From: Flavobacteriales bacterium
Lineage (GTDB): Bacteria; Bacteroidota; Bacteroidia; Flavobacteriales_F; PHOS-HE28
Assembly: GCA_016716605.1 (NCBI GenBank)
Contig: JADJWA010000001.1
Location: 62,001 to 126,000 of the forward strand
Reading direction: 5' to 3'
DNA: 64,000 bases
Shown here: positions 34,706 through 46,300 of the stretch, one piece after another
Numbering within the stretch: position 1 is the stretch's first letter
Layout of the letters: every line of letters begins with the position of its first letter
Notes under the pieces: model-generated
The model's database searches: none
What the model saw: only the letters and a program-made list of their open reading frames with translations
What the model was told of the DNA's origin: nothing
Program-made: the position numbers and the translations under genes

Positions 34706-37700
34706 TGTCCGCATGATCCACTGATCCGTGCCAAGGTGATCTTGCCACCGGAGTTCACGCTGCCCTTCACGGTGAGGTCCACGCTGTCCCCGACCCCGCA
34801 GATCGATGCGCTGGCGGAGGCCGAGCCACAGGCGGTCATGGTGAGCTGGCTGTTCTGGTAAGCTGCCTCGAACAGCATTTCGACACCGGCGGAAACGTTG
34901 GCCGAGGAGCAGTTCGGTATGGGGCTGAGCAACCAGAACTCCATGCCGAGATCAGCATAGGCCATGCCGCCCATCCCGAGGCTGCCGCTCAGGTCCACCC
35001 AGGTACGGCCTTCCACCTTGCAGCTGGCGTGGCCTTCCACGCCGAGCACCAACAGGTTGATGCTCGGAACCGAGAAATCGAGCAGGTCGAGCCGGTTCTG
35101 CAGGTAGATCCCGGAGATCTTCTTGCCGGCCATGTGCGCGGGCAGCGTCTTCAGGCGGAAGTCCTTCATCATGTTGGTAAGCAGCGTGTCGGGGATCGCG
35201 TTGTGCGCACCGAGCAGGAACGCGGGATGGTGGTCCTGCAAGGGCCACGGCGCGGCAGGCACCAGGACGTGCGATTTCGGGACGGACACGAGGAAGCCGT
35301 CCTTGTCCACCAGCATGCCCACGGTGGCCTGCAGGATGTTCACCGCGCCAAAGGTGACATTGCTGATCGACGTGCCGCCGACGAGGCGCGCATGTTCGAA
35401 ATCATAGGACATGCTCATGTTCCCGAACGGTGTGTTCAACTGCGACATGGAGATCTTGCCGTCGCTCAGGGCCACCGCGCCCTTCACCACGAAGGAGAGC
35501 TCGTTCTCCGGCGCATCATCGATCCCGCCCATGTTGAGCAGGTTCCCTTTGAAGGCGAGTTCGTTCCATTGGGTGCTGGCCATGGTCTGCCGACCGCTGT
35601 TCAGCAGCATCTTCTTGTCCAGCGAAGCACCGAAGCGGATCTCCTGTCGGGTGTTGCCCTTGTGGTTCTGGGCATCCACGCGGATCACATCCATGTAGGT
35701 GTTGTTCAACTTGTGATCGAGGTAACCGTAGGCGTACACCGGATCACCCGCGGCACCATCCTCCGGATCGATACGGAATCTCCCGTAGCAGGTGAACTGG
35801 CCGGGTTTGATCTCCTGGTCCCCCACGTGATCGCCCAGTTTGAAGTACACGTTGCCACGCCCTGTGGTCACCGTGGCTCCCAAGGGCTTCAAGCGGCTCA
35901 CCGTCTTACCGCCCTCCTTGAAGAAGGAGAAGAAGCCCGTGGTGGTCGGTAGCCCCTTGATCTGCATGGAACAATTCACCAGCAGGTCCACGGCATCGGG
36001 TGTGAACTGCATGCTTCCCACGGGCGTTACATCCATGATGTCGTAGTAGCGGTGCTTGATCGCGCGCACTTCCGCAAGCGGCGCACCACGGCTCACCAAG
36101 GAGAAGCTGGAGAACTGCAACTTGCTAGGAACCAGTTCGGCGGGGCCCTGCACCGTGGCCACTGTCCCGTTCCCACCGGTGAGCGTGCCATAGCGCCATA
36201 CGCCTGTCTTGCCATCGAGCACATAGCCCGGATCGTAGCCGAAGGTCCATTCCGCGTTGGCTTCCGGGACCAACGGGGCAACGCCGCCCAGGCGCACTTC
36301 GCCCAAGTTCTGCGCCTTCATGTCGAGCCCGTTCGGGCGGATCAGGATCTGCGTCATGTCCGCCTTCACCAACTGCATGTCGAGGATCCCTTTCGGTATC
36401 ACGATCGCGGCCAGGTTGTTATCGAACACCCACGGTGCGGTGGACTTGAAGGTCCAGTTGTTCAGCTTGAAGCTGAGCTCGGTGCCACCGCCCTGTATGC
36501 CTTCGATGGAAGTGGCGGTCACGCGGATATCGCCCACATTAAGCTCCAGCACGTTCGGCGTGATGTCCGGGATGTCCTTCACCTCCACCACCGTGGCGAT
36601 GCGGAACACGTCGGGTTCCACTACCGAGCGGCTGCGGTCACTATGCGCAGGAAATCCACGGAGCGAGAAGCGTGCGTCGGCGGGCAACCACTGGTTGGCT
36701 ACGGGCCGGAGGGTCATCAGGTTGAAGGTGCGCTGCGGATAGGGCGCAGTGCTCCGGAACACATCGAACAGCGGTTGGTCCGCACTGGCACCGAGGTAGA
36801 AGCGCCCGCTGAAATCGTAGGAGAAGTTGAACGAGGAAAGCTCCGTGCTCACCGTGCCGCGCACTTCGCCGCCCTGTGGAGTGCCCTGCATTTTCACACG
36901 CCCCGGTAAGAGCAGGCCGGGCATGCCGCGCAGGGTCACGTCCAGGTCGGTGTACAGCTTCAGGGACACATGCGTCATGTCGGTGATCACCTGGTCGTTG
37001 GCGGGAACGGCGATGGGCTTGCCTTGTTCATTGGGCGTGCCGGGTGTCACCTTCACATTGGCGAAGGGTACGCGCTGCGCAGGATCCTCCAGCCGGAAGT
37101 TGGCGTTGCCCGGCAGTTGCACGAAAGCGCCGCCGATGGTGGAACTGCCATCGTTGTTCTTCACCAGTGTGGTCACTTCCACCGGGAAGCCGAGCAGGTG
37201 GGTGATGTCCATGTCATCCACGCGTTGCAGCGTGAGAACGGCGTAAGGCAGGGAGGGGATCATCTTGAACGACGGCGGCGGCCCCGGCACCATGCCGTAC
37301 GTGATCGCCTGCGAGGTGCCGATGTAAGTGGTCTGTGGATCGGCCTTGGCCGCGAACACCGTGAAGGGACCCATCGGCACACCGGGAAGAATGAACTCGC
37401 CGTTCTCGTCGCTGAGGACCTGGTTGAGCTGCGGGCCGTACTGGTCCGTTCCGATCTGCATCCAAACGCGGGCGTTGGCCACCGGAACATCGCCCGGCAT
37501 GGCGCGCACACGCCCGGTGAGCTTGGTACCCGACTCGATCATCTGCTCCAGCACTACCGGCTCCGGCGATACCTGGTTCACGATGATCCGGTCCACGGGC
37601 ATCATGTCGCCCGGCGGATCCACCTTCAAGCGGAACTCGGTCTCGGGGGAAAGGAATTCGAAGAAGGCGATGCCCGCCTGATCGGAGGTGCGTTGCAGGT

Positions 37701-40700
37701 CATCCACTTTCACGATCGCTCCCGCCACCGGTCCATCGAACGAGGTCAATTTCACTTTTAGGCGATGGCGCTTCTCCTTCACCACGAAGGTGCCCAGGTC
37801 GCTGGGCGTTCCGCTCACGTTGAAGGGTACGTTGCGCTGCTCGGTAAGCGTGAAGTACTGGTCGCTGAGCGGGATCAACGTGATCGGCTGCATGCCCGGA
37901 GGCCCCGGCACCTTGAAGCGCTCCTGTGCGGTGAATAGCACCTCGCTCCAACCGCTGGGTCCTCCTCCGCCGCTGCCGGTCGCAAGGAGCACGGTCTCGG
38001 TCCGACCCCAGGGACCATCACCCACCTGCGCATCGCAACGCACGGGTGTGCCGCTCTCGTTCACCACATTGCCGCTGGCGAGGCCAAAGGGCTGGAGCAG
38101 CAGGCCACTGGTCATGTCCCACTGCAGGCCCATCTTCAGGTCCACCTTCGGGTTCTGCGGGTCGCTATTGTTCAACGGACCGGGCAAGGTTCCCGGCTCG
38201 TTCCCGGAGGCCAATGGTCGCGAGGTGCTCATGTACCCCGGTTTGCTCACCACGATGCTGGCGTGCGGACCGAGGAAGAACATGCCATCCTGTGAACCCT
38301 TCACCAGGATATTGGAGAAGTCGAAGAAGCCGTTCGCATCGGTCTTCCGCGTGAACTCCATGTACAGGAAATCGTAGCTCTGCGTGCTTTGGTCACAACC
38401 CACCACTACCGGTGGTACACTGCCGGGAGACTTGTCGTAGTAGAGGCGCAATTTCACGGTGGCATCCTGCAAGGGCTGCGTCACGCTCACCATCACGCGG
38501 CCGATCACTCGCGGTGACCGCGGCACCAGCGACACCGGCAGTTCCCACAACTGCACGTCGAACGCGCTGTTGCGTAAGTACATGGACTCACCGGGACCGG
38601 CATGGTCCCATTGTGTCACGATCGGACCATAGGCCTCCTGATCGGGATATGGCTTCTGCCAAGTGTAGTAAGTGTACAGGCCACGATCATTGTTCGTGCT
38701 GCACCGTACCAGATAATCGTCCGGAAGCTGCTGGGAGTGTACCACCAAATTGCGGAAGAGCGCCGTGCCGTCACTGCCTTTCGATGCACAGGTGGAGACC
38801 AGCGGAACGGTGCCCATCCCGGATATGTTCACCGTCTCCTCCAGGTCCTGGCCTTCGTTCTCCGGCAGGCCCTCTGTCGTATGGTCCGTGGGCCGTAGCA
38901 CTTGCACCCGCACGTTGCCCATCGGCGCGCCGACACCGCCCATTTGTTGATCGCATGCGCCTTGCGTCACATTCACCTTCAGGTCGTAGCTGCGCACGTA
39001 GCAGGCCTGATCGGGCAGTTCCAAATTATCGCCGGGCTGCGGATACAATTCGATATCAGGGCTGCAGTAATAGGGCGAGACCACCTCGATCATCAGGACC
39101 TTGTAGGCCCTTGATGCGGTGGTGCTGCCGTTCCATTGGTGCGCAGGCTGGCCGTATTTGTCGAAGGGAATGAAGTAGTCGATACTGCCCGGCACGGGCA
39201 GGCCGGTGCAGGAAGGTTGGTGGTAGTACAAGTCGAACTCGCCGTTGCTATCGGTGGTGCCCGTGGCGACCAATTGGCCTTGATGCCAATTGTTGCCCTG
39301 TCCGAGGCCACCGAAACCGCCTCCTGGAACGGGGTCCACGCCAAGCACCAGTCGATCGGTTTCGCCCGTCACGATCCCATTGCCGTCACGCGACACCACG
39401 CCCTCCAATACCACCCGTTCCACCAGTTTGATGGGGATGTTCTTCATCGGCTTTCCGCCTACGGCGCTAACCGGGAAGCGGTCGATCCATTTCTCGGTGG
39501 GGAAGGGGTTCGCGAACTCCAAGGCACCCGCCAGTGTACTACTGCCCAGGTCCATTTGGCTGGCGCTCCCGGTGCCACCGAAGTAGTTGAAAGCACCCAT
39601 CACCAAGTTCCCGGCCATGGGTTGGGCCGAGGCGCTTCCACTACCGGTGGTTCCCGATCCCGCTGCGGACACCAGCGGTACGTTGGCGACCACGACCGCC
39701 CCGTCCAGCGGAGCCATCGTGACCGGGCCTATGGCATCCGTGCAACCCACACGACCGCTGTTCTTGAAGATATGGACCAACCGTCCCTTGATGCGCGTAT
39801 TGGCGATGGGACCGATCGGCAGGACGGTACCAACGGTGTAGCCGCTGACAGGTATGGTCGTTGTTGTCTGGCCGCCTTCGATCACGAACGTACACACCTC
39901 GCTCCTGCCTTTGTTCTCAATGATCATCGAACCGGAGATATCGCGCGCCACCACACCGACCGCGTAGGTGGTGTTCAATTTGAGCGACGGGTCGAATGGT
40001 TGCCATGAATAGGCCGGGATCATCAAGTCCTTGCGGGTGATCGGATTTCCCGTGATGCCGTCCATGGCGAGCCAGACCGCATCCGTGGGATTCTGGCCCG
40101 GGAAGAGTTCCAGTACATAGAGGTCGTAACGAATGTTGGCCACGTTGAAGTTGCCGATGGGCGGGCTCCAAGTGAACACCGGCCATTGCTCCGTAATGGT
40201 TTCCCCGCACCATGGGAAGGTGAGCATCGGTGGCTGCGCGTAGCTGATGGTGAAGAAGATGCATCCGACCGGTGCCTCCGGTGAGAGCGGTGCATTGGTG
40301 ATGTGGTCCAAGGCCTGGATGCATAGCTCGTAATTCCCCTCGGGCAGGATGCCCGTTTGCTGAATGGCGTTCTGCACTTCCTGCGGCACGTTCACTTGGA
40401 AGTTGCCTTGATCGACAAAGTCCATGGATGGCGAATTCGCATAGAGCACACGCATTTCAAGCGGTGCCAAAACGATGGGTTGCGGAGGTTGATAGGATGG
40501 CTTCGTGTACGCACTATACCCATTATCCCCTTGTATCCGCCCGATCAACTTGACCTGTTTGGTCGCATTGGTCTGGTTCACGAGGTTCACCACCAGGTTG
40601 TTCTGGTAGTCGCTCAGATAGATGCTGTACGGCGGAGTGATCACCGGTGTCACGGATACATCGTTCTGCGCGAACAGCGCCGTGGTAAGGACCAGTGGAA

Positions 40701-40728
40701 GGATGGGGATGATGCGTGTGTAGCTCAT
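34702..40728 (-). CDS. Giant secreted protein, 2008 residues, Bacteroidota surface-system type
   Basis: A signal peptide (ending TTALFAQ) is followed by an N-terminal region of about 300 residues with FTWSPPIGNFNVANIRYDLY and repeated Ig-like strands; this resembles the TANFOR-type proteins of Bacteroidota, which I recall as a family of unknown function. The centre holds several carboxypeptidase-regulatory-like domains (VAGAIVKVDDLQRTSDQAGIA; PVANARVWMQIGTD ... SDENGEFILPGVPMGPF). The last third is beta-strand-rich with Gly/Ser repeats and ends ARISGSCGQ. No T9SS sorting domain is seen. It is preceded by an outer-membrane barrel gene (3-base gap) and overlaps the FN3 gene. It may form an extended surface fibre or scaffold; this is inference. 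Confidence 0.75.
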   Translation of the reverse strand: MSYTRIIPILPLVLTTALFAQNDVSVTPVITPPYSIYLSDYQNNLVVNLVNQTNATKQVKLIGRIQGDNGYSAYTKPSYQPPQPIVLAPLEMRVLYANSPSMDFVDQGNFQVNVPQEVQNAIQQTGILPEGNYELCIQALDHITNAPLSPEAPVGCIFFTISYAQPPMLTFPWCGETITEQWPVFTWSPPIGNFNVANIRYDLYVLELFPGQNPTDAVWLAMDGITGNPITRKDLMIPAYSWQPFDPSLKLNTTYAVGVVARDISGSMIIENKGRSEVCTFVIEGGQTTTTIPVSGYTVGTVLPIGPIANTRIKGRLVHIFKNSGRVGCTDAIGPVTMAPLDGAVVVANVPLVSAAGSGTTGSGSASAQPMAGNLVMGAFNYFGGTGSASQMDLGSSTLAGALEFANPFPTEKWIDRFPVSAVGGKPMKNIPIKLVERVVLEGVVSRDGNGIVTGETDRLVLGVDPVPGGGFGGLGQGNNWHQGQLVATGTTDSNGEFDLYYHQPSCTGLPVPGSIDYFIPFDKYGQPAHQWNGSTTASRAYKVLMIEVVSPYYCSPDIELYPQPGDNLELPDQACYVRSYDLKVNVTQGACDQQMGGVGAPMGNVRVQVLRPTDHTTEGLPENEGQDLEETVNISGMGTVPLVSTCASKGSDGTALFRNLVVHSQQLPDDYLVRCSTNNDRGLYTYYTWQKPYPDQEAYGPIVTQWDHAGPGESMYLRNSAFDVQLWELPVSLVPRSPRVIGRVMVSVTQPLQDATVKLRLYYDKSPGSVPPVVVGCDQSTQSYDFLYMEFTRKTDANGFFDFSNILVKGSQDGMFFLGPHASIVVSKPGYMSTSRPLASGNEPGTLPGPLNNSDPQNPKVDLKMGLQWDMTSGLLLQPFGLASGNVVNESGTPVRCDAQVGDGPWGRTETVLLATGSGGGGPSGWSEVLFTAQERFKVPGPPGMQPITLIPLSDQYFTLTEQRNVPFNVSGTPSDLGTFVVKEKRHRLKVKLTSFDGPVAGAIVKVDDLQRTSDQAGIAFFEFLSPETEFRLKVDPPGDMMPVDRIIVNQVSPEPVVLEQMIESGTKLTGRVRAMPGDVPVANARVWMQIGTDQYGPQLNQVLSDENGEFILPGVPMGPFTVFAAKADPQTTYIGTSQAITYGMVPGPPPSFKMIPSLPYAVLTLQRVDDMDITHLLGFPVEVTTLVKNNDGSSTIGGAFVQLPGNANFRLEDPAQRVPFANVKVTPGTPNEQGKPIAVPANDQVITDMTHVSLKLYTDLDVTLRGMPGLLLPGRVKMQGTPQGGEVRGTVSTELSSFNFSYDFSGRFYLGASADQPLFDVFRSTAPYPQRTFNLMTLRPVANQWLPADARFSLRGFPAHSDRSRSVVEPDVFRIATVVEVKDIPDITPNVLELNVGDIRVTATSIEGIQGGGTELSFKLNNWTFKSTAPWVFDNNLAAIVIPKGILDMQLVKADMTQILIRPNGLDMKAQNLGEVRLGGVAPLVPEANAEWTFGYDPGYVLDGKTGVWRYGTLTGGNGTVATVQGPAELVPSKLQFSSFSLVSRGAPLAEVRAIKHRYYDIMDVTPVGSMQFTPDAVDLLVNCSMQIKGLPTTTGFFSFFKEGGKTVSRLKPLGATVTTGRGNVYFKLGDHVGDQEIKPGQFTCYGRFRIDPEDGAAGDPVYAYGYLDHKLNNTYMDVIRVDAQNHKGNTRQEIRFGASLDKKMLLNSGRQTMASTQWNELAFKGNLLNMGGIDDAPENELSFVVKGAVALSDGKISMSQLNTPFGNMSMSYDFEHARLVGGTSISNVTFGAVNILQATVGMLVDKDGFLVSVPKSHVLVPAAPWPLQDHHPAFLLGAHNAIPDTLLTNMMKDFRLKTLPAHMAGKKISGIYLQNRLDLLDFSVPSINLLVLGVEGHASCKVEGRTWVDLSGSLGMGGMAYADLGMEFWLLSPIPNCSSANVSAGVEMLFEAAYQNSQLTMTACGSASASASICGVGDSVDLTVKGSVNSGGKITLARISGSCGQ

Positions 40729-40731
40729 GGC

Positions 40732-42441
40732 TCAGAAGTGTATGGAGAAGCCGAGGACGGCCATATCCTCCGTGAATGCCGGGATGAAAGGATCGTCGCT
40801 CTTGTTCACCTGATGGCTCGCTTGTAGGTTGAAACCGAATCGCTTGCTCACCTGCATGCTCAGGTCCAGGTTCAATTGCCAGGTGCTGCCTGTCCCGCCA
40901 CCGGGCAGATCATTCAGCAGGTAATTGCCGCGTAGTTGGGTGTTCAGCTTATTGTCCTTCATCCACGAGCGTCCAGCTTCCATGTGGAGCCCTCGGCTGT
41001 CCGTTCGTCCGACCGCGCTCTTGGTACTTCGGTGGATCAGTCCACCACCGAGTTGTGCGCGCCGATGCTTCCAACTGCGCGTGTACGCCAGATCATTGTG
41101 CATACCCACGAGCTGGGCATTGTTGAAGGTGTTCTCCTGGCGATCGCTCAATGCGAAATAGTTGAAGGTGTGGCTGATCAGATGCGTTCCGTTCGTGCGG
41201 ATGTATTGCAACCGCGGTTGTAACAGAAGATTCTGGCTGACCTGCCGTAAGAGCGCCGTGTCCACCAGGTTGGGACGGACCGGCTGCTGGGTGATCCCGA
41301 AGTTGCTGTAGTTCATCAAGCAGCCGAAGGCCTTGCCGCTGGTGTAGTTCAAGCCCAGGTTCCCGATGATGCGACGAGCGGTGGCGGTGCGCAGCTTCTT
41401 CAAGTTGTTATGCTGCCAGCCCAGCGTAAGGTTGGCGCTAAGCTTGTTCTTGAAGAAGGTGCTGGCCACCGTGCCGGTGATCTGCTCCACATCGGTCTGG
41501 AAGAAATAGGCGCCCATGGTCTTGAAGTCCGGATCCACGCGACGATAGACCAATTTGTACCGTGCGCGTTTGCGCTTCCATTCGAGACCGGTCTCCAATG
41601 CGGTAAGTCCTTGCGTACTGGTTCGCGGAATGAACACCCTGTTCACCGCGTCGGTGATCGTGGATCCGCTCTCCAGCAACTCATCATCGCGCTCGTCACG
41701 TGTAAAGGCGCTTCCCGCTAGATCGAAGTCCCAACGCAAGACCTTGCTCAGCTTCACCCTGCCTACCAAGCCCAGCACCATGTTCTCCTGGGGAGTGAGT
41801 GCTGTTCGCACAGGTTGCCGGATGGATCCCTCGTCATCGCTTCCGCGCAAGAGCACCACGTCCACGAACTCCTCGGCCGTTCCCACGCCCAACTTCACGG
41901 CATAGAAGGTCCGCTTGAAAGCCGGGACCGGCACATCGCTGATGTACTGGCTGGGGTCGTACATCGCCAGTGTGTCCTCCTCCACCGCTTTGCGCGTACG
42001 GCCATAGACGAAGCCAAAGCGGAATTTCCGAGGATTGAGCTCCACCCCGGCCATCAGCGCGCGGTGCCCCGCAAGGGTGAACTTCGAGAAAGAGACATCC
42101 CGGTACCCGAGATGCAGCTTGACCCACTTGTAATAGGGACTGATGCCGAACTGGTTGAACGGTTGTTGGAACTGACGGTCCTGATCGCTGATGAGAACGG
42201 AGAACGGCAGACTTAGACCCTGGATCGTTGCCGTGGGTGTACCGCTGATGGCCCAGAAGAACGGTGTGCGTCGCGGGTCGATCCCCTCGATGTGGTAGAA
42301 GCCGACCTGCGCTTGAAGCCCCGCGTTGAACTGCACCGGACTTTGCTGCCCGACCTGGCCGAGATCCTGGGCCACCACCGTCGCGGTGATGAGCGAAGCG
42401 ATCAGACCCCAAGCAGGACGATGGATTGATGGAGCATGCAC
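40732..42441 (-). CDS. Outer membrane beta-barrel protein of the surface cassette
   Basis: A 569-residue protein with a signal peptide (ending TVVAQ) and about 20 amphipathic strands with aromatic girdles, ending in the outer-membrane signature strand MAVLGFSIHF with terminal Phe. No plug domain and no TonB box are visible, so it is not a TonB-dependent receptor. It could anchor or export the giant protein downstream. The start codon is GTG at 42441; a TAGTTTCA -7-like box lies 4 bases before it, so its promoter is separate from the regulator genes. Confidence 0.78.
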   Translation of the reverse strand: MHAPSIHRPAWGLIASLITATVVAQDLGQVGQQSPVQFNAGLQAQVGFYHIEGIDPRRTPFFWAISGTPTATIQGLSLPFSVLISDQDRQFQQPFNQFGISPYYKWVKLHLGYRDVSFSKFTLAGHRALMAGVELNPRKFRFGFVYGRTRKAVEEDTLAMYDPSQYISDVPVPAFKRTFYAVKLGVGTAEEFVDVVLLRGSDDEGSIRQPVRTALTPQENMVLGLVGRVKLSKVLRWDFDLAGSAFTRDERDDELLESGSTITDAVNRVFIPRTSTQGLTALETGLEWKRKRARYKLVYRRVDPDFKTMGAYFFQTDVEQITGTVASTFFKNKLSANLTLGWQHNNLKKLRTATARRIIGNLGLNYTSGKAFGCLMNYSNFGITQQPVRPNLVDTALLRQVSQNLLLQPRLQYIRTNGTHLISHTFNYFALSDRQENTFNNAQLVGMHNDLAYTRSWKHRRAQLGGGLIHRSTKSAVGRTDSRGLHMEAGRSWMKDNKLNTQLRGNYLLNDLPGGGTGSTWQLNLDLSMQVSKRFGFNLQASHQVNKSDDPFIPAFTEDMAVLGFSIHF

Positions 42442-42445
42442 AAAG

Positions 42446-42453
42446 TGAAACTA
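42446..42453 (-). promoter_or_regulatory. Promoter -7 element of the barrel/giant/FN3 operon
   Basis: On the minus strand this reads TAGTTTCA, 4 bases before the GTG start. A LytTR site would be expected upstream of it, in the about 105-base gap after the regulator gene, but none could be recognised by eye. Confidence 0.45.
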
Positions 42454-42546
42454 CCGGTGCGCTCCCGGCACCGTGAGCGCGATCAAGCAGGCGTGCCTTC
42501 CGATCGAGTATCCGGACATGTTCGGCTCATGGCGACCTACGGCCCG

Positions 42547-43296
42547 CTATACTTGGAACGTCTCGTGGAAGGCATCACGCCGGCTTTTCGCCAGCGGGAC
42601 CGATGTCCCATCGTCCATCACCAGATAGCCGCCCTCGCTCCGCACGTATTTGCTCAAGTGCAAGGGGTTGATCAGGTGGCTCTGGTGGCAGCGGAAGAAA
42701 CCGTGTGGAGCGAGCATTTCGTCCACGTCCTTGAGCGTGCGCGACAAGAGCAAACGACGCTTGTCCTGAAGGTGCACATGCGTGTAATTGCTATCGGCCT
42801 CACAGCGCACGATGCGATCCACACCGAAGAACTCCACGCCATCACCGGTGGGCAACGCGATCCGCGGATGCTGCACCCCCTCCGGACCGAGGTTATGCAT
42901 CAGCACCCGCATGTTCCGTCCCCCTTCGGCGGAAGCCAGCCGCGAAACCGCCCGCCCTACCGCTTCCTTCAGCTCCTCGGGCTGTACCGGTTTCAATAGA
43001 TAATCCACGGCGCTGAAACGGAATGCCCGGATCGCATACTGGTCGAAGGCCGTGACGAAGATCACTTGGCCTGCGATGTCGCCGAGTTTCTCCAGTACTT
43101 GGAATCCGTCCATACGCGGCATCTGCACGTCGAGGAAGATCAGGTCCGGTGCGTGTTCCTTCACCGCGGCTATCGCTTCGGGTCCACTGCTGCACAGGGC
43201 GAGCACGCTCACCTCCGGGCAATGATGTTCCAGTTCGAGCCGCAACGTTTCCCGGCTGTGCTTCTCATCGTCCGATATGATCGCTGTGTAGGGCAT
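42547..43296 (-). CDS. LytTR-family response regulator
   Basis: A 249-residue protein with a receiver domain (acidic pair SDDE near residues 8-11, phosphoacceptor Asp56 in LIFLDVQMPRMDGF, and KPVQ near 105) and a C-terminal LytTR DNA-binding domain (CEADSNYTHVHLQDKRRLLLS ... FFRCHQSHLINPLHLSKYV). It should bind a promoter, most simply that of the barrel gene downstream. The ATG at 43296 is preferred over a TTG at 43311 that would overlap the kinase stop. Confidence 0.92.
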   Translation of the reverse strand: MPYTAIISDDEKHSRETLRLELEHHCPEVSVLALCSSGPEAIAAVKEHAPDLIFLDVQMPRMDGFQVLEKLGDIAGQVIFVTAFDQYAIRAFRFSAVDYLLKPVQPEELKEAVGRAVSRLASAEGGRNMRVLMHNLGPEGVQHPRIALPTGDGVEFFGVDRIVRCEADSNYTHVHLQDKRRLLLSRTLKDVDEMLAPHGFFRCHQSHLINPLHLSKYVRSEGGYLVMDDGTSVPLAKSRRDAFHETFQV

Positions 43297-43307
43297 GATC
43301 GATAGGC

Positions 43308-46300
43308 TCAAGCAAAGGTCTCGTGTACGATGGGAATGTTCAATATTACCCGGGTCCCGACGGCAGCACCCGAAGCATCGACGAGGTCATCCACCCGGGA
43401 GCGTAGGCCAAGGCCCAGCGTCTTCGCGCTCAACTCCATCCGTTCGGCCGTGATCCGCATTCCGAAGGACCGTTCACGTTGGCCTTGGGCGTTCTTCAGT
43501 TCTTCCGCCTTCTTCCGGCCCACACCATTGTCCTCGATCACCACATGGAGTTCATCATCGACCTCCGTGATGTCCACGCTCAACGCCCCGCGGTCCTCGC
43601 GATTCATGAGCCCATGCCAGATGGCATTCTCCACGTATGGCTGCATCAACATGGGCGGCACCAATACCGTCTCCGTGTCGATGCTCTCGGCCACGCGTAT
43701 CACATGGTCGAATTTGTCCTCCAATCGCATCGATTCGATCTCCACATACAGGCGAAGTGCTTCCAACTCGTCCTTCAGCGGCACCAGGTCCTCTCGTGAG
43801 TTCTGTAGAATGCGACGGATGAGCATGGCGAATTTCCCCAGGTAATCCGCGGTCTCCCGCGGGCTCTTCGTCATCGCGTAGTACTTGATGCTGTTGAGGC
43901 TGTTGAAGAGGAAGTGGGGATTCATCTGCGCGCGCAGTGCGTGCATTTCCACTTCGGCCAACTTCTTCTGGAAATCGGACTTGCGTTGTTCTTCCATTCG
44001 TACCGCATGCAACTTCATTCTGAACAGGACCAAGATGCCGGTCGCCACGATCAGGACCATGGCGATCCGCGCCCACGCGGTCCTATACCACGGTGGCACG
44101 ATCGTGAAGCGGATGGTCCGTTCGTTGTCCAGCGCACTACCTCCGATCGCGGAACGAACGTGCAGCACATAGTCGCCCGGCTCCAAGGAGGCGAACCGAA
44201 GGCTGCGGTCCACACCAATGTTCCGCCAACCCTCATCCAACCCATCCATCCGGTATTCATAGCGATGCGCATGTGCGCGGGTCAGATCGATGGCCGAGAA
44301 CTCGATGTACAACGGCAGGTCAGCATAGGCCACCATGAAGCGGGCATCGGAACGTGCATTCCGACCTGGCAGGAGATCGCCGTTGCGCGTGCCGATCCCC
44401 AGGAATTCAATGGGCGCGGGTCGTGGACTCCGCAACAGATCGTCGATACCAAAGACCTGGAGTTCCGCCTGATCACTGATCCCGATCACCAATCGTCCAT
44501 CGCTCGTCACCATCAATGGCGAATCCCCGTCCGGCGGATCCAAGAGACCATCCGCTCTTCCAAAATGCTTGTAGGCCCCGGTCCGTGTATCCAGCATCAG
44601 CACACCCTTGTCCACGGCCCAGATGCGGTCCTGATCATCGATCTGCATGAACAGGGTGCGGTCGGGATCGATCCCCCTGCGCTGATCATGGACCTCCATG
44701 GTCATTCGACCCGAGCGATCCACCTCCACCTGACACAGTCCGCCACTGGCCAGACTCAACCACATTCGCTTCCTGCTATCGCGTGCGATGCTGTACACGA
44801 ACGGTGTCCGGAATCCCTGCTTCTCCGACGCGTCCGCGCCGAAGTTCAGGAAGCGCTCGGCGGCCTCGTCGTACACGCTCAAGCCGTGTCGCGTTCCGAT
44901 CCACATCCGTCCCAGTTCATCCTCTCCGAACGCGCGGATGGTGCTGTTGCTGATCAGCGAATTGGGGTCGTCGGGGTCGTGCTTCAACCAGCGATCCTGC
45001 TTCGTGCGCGGGTCCCGAATGAGCACCCCGGAGTTGCCTGTGCCGATCCAGATCCGCCCTTTCGCATCCTCGTACAATCCAGCGGTCCAGAACCGTTGGT
45101 CGGGGAACAATGGCCGGAACTCGCTTCCCTCCCGCCCCATCATCATCGGGCCATCGCGTGTGGTCATCCACACCGTGCCGTCACTTGCGATCAGCAGACC
45201 ATTCACACGAACGGCGCGGTCATCCTCTGAACTGCGTGGGGCCTTGATCACCTCCCATGCACCATCGCGTTGGCGCATCACACCGTGCCCATCGTAGGTG
45301 CCGATGAGCAGGTCATCGCTTCCTGGCGCATGGGTCATGGCCATGACCCACAGCGGCGTGAGCCCGAGAACACCGTCGTCCGGGAATCCGATCAGTGAAT
45401 AGGCGTATGGACTTGCGGACATGCGGGCAAGGCCGTTGTCCGTGGCGGCCAAGGATGTTCCGTCGCGCAACCGCAGCAGTGCGTTGATCGCGTTGTCATG
45501 GATCTCCTCAAAAGGATGCAGCATGGCATGCCTGGAGCGGATGTGTCCGGTTCGGGCGCTCACCTCCAAGATGCCGTACTCGGATGGCACCCACAACGTG
45601 CTGTCGTCCTTTGGCCAGACGCTGGTGGTATATCCGCCCATGATCCCGTTCATCTGCATGATGCGGAAATGCTCAGCCGGACCATGGTCGACCTTGAAAC
45701 GCCGCAAACCCTGTCCCCAGGACCCCAGCCAGATCCATTCGTTCCAGACGAACGCAGGTACGGTTCCATAGCGCGTGGCTCCCTCCGGATCGGCATAGAC
45801 CACGTATCGACCATCAGTGATGAGGAACTCCGCCACATTCACGGATGTGGTGACGATCACCCGGTCCGTTCGGCCAGGGTAGGCCGAAATGGACGTCACC
45901 GTCGCATCATCGAAAAGGGACCGTGGCAGTTCAAAGCGCGTGATCGTTCGGTCGGTCGTCCGGATCCTGACCATCTCCCGACCCATGCTGCACCAGACCG
46001 CATCACCTATGAGTTCCACATGGTTCGTGTTCAGCACCGCAGGCATGTGCGCATGATCAGGCCGCCAGGCACGGCGCATGGCCATATTCCATGCACACGG
46101 TCCGTTCTCTGTGGCCAACCAGAGCAGGCTATCGCCTTGCAGCGCCATCCAATTCACACTTCGTCCGCTTATCGTCAAGCTATCATCCGGGTCAGACCAG
46201 AACCGTTCGACCGTGGTACCATTGGTCACGAACAAGCCTTCCAAACTCCCGATCCAGACCCGACCAAGGCCGTCCTCGACCATCATGCCGATGCGCCGAT

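Noticed and set aside
43914..45230. 438-residue plus-strand ORF inside the kinase gene
   Set aside because: Antisense of the propeller repeats; no signal or domain.
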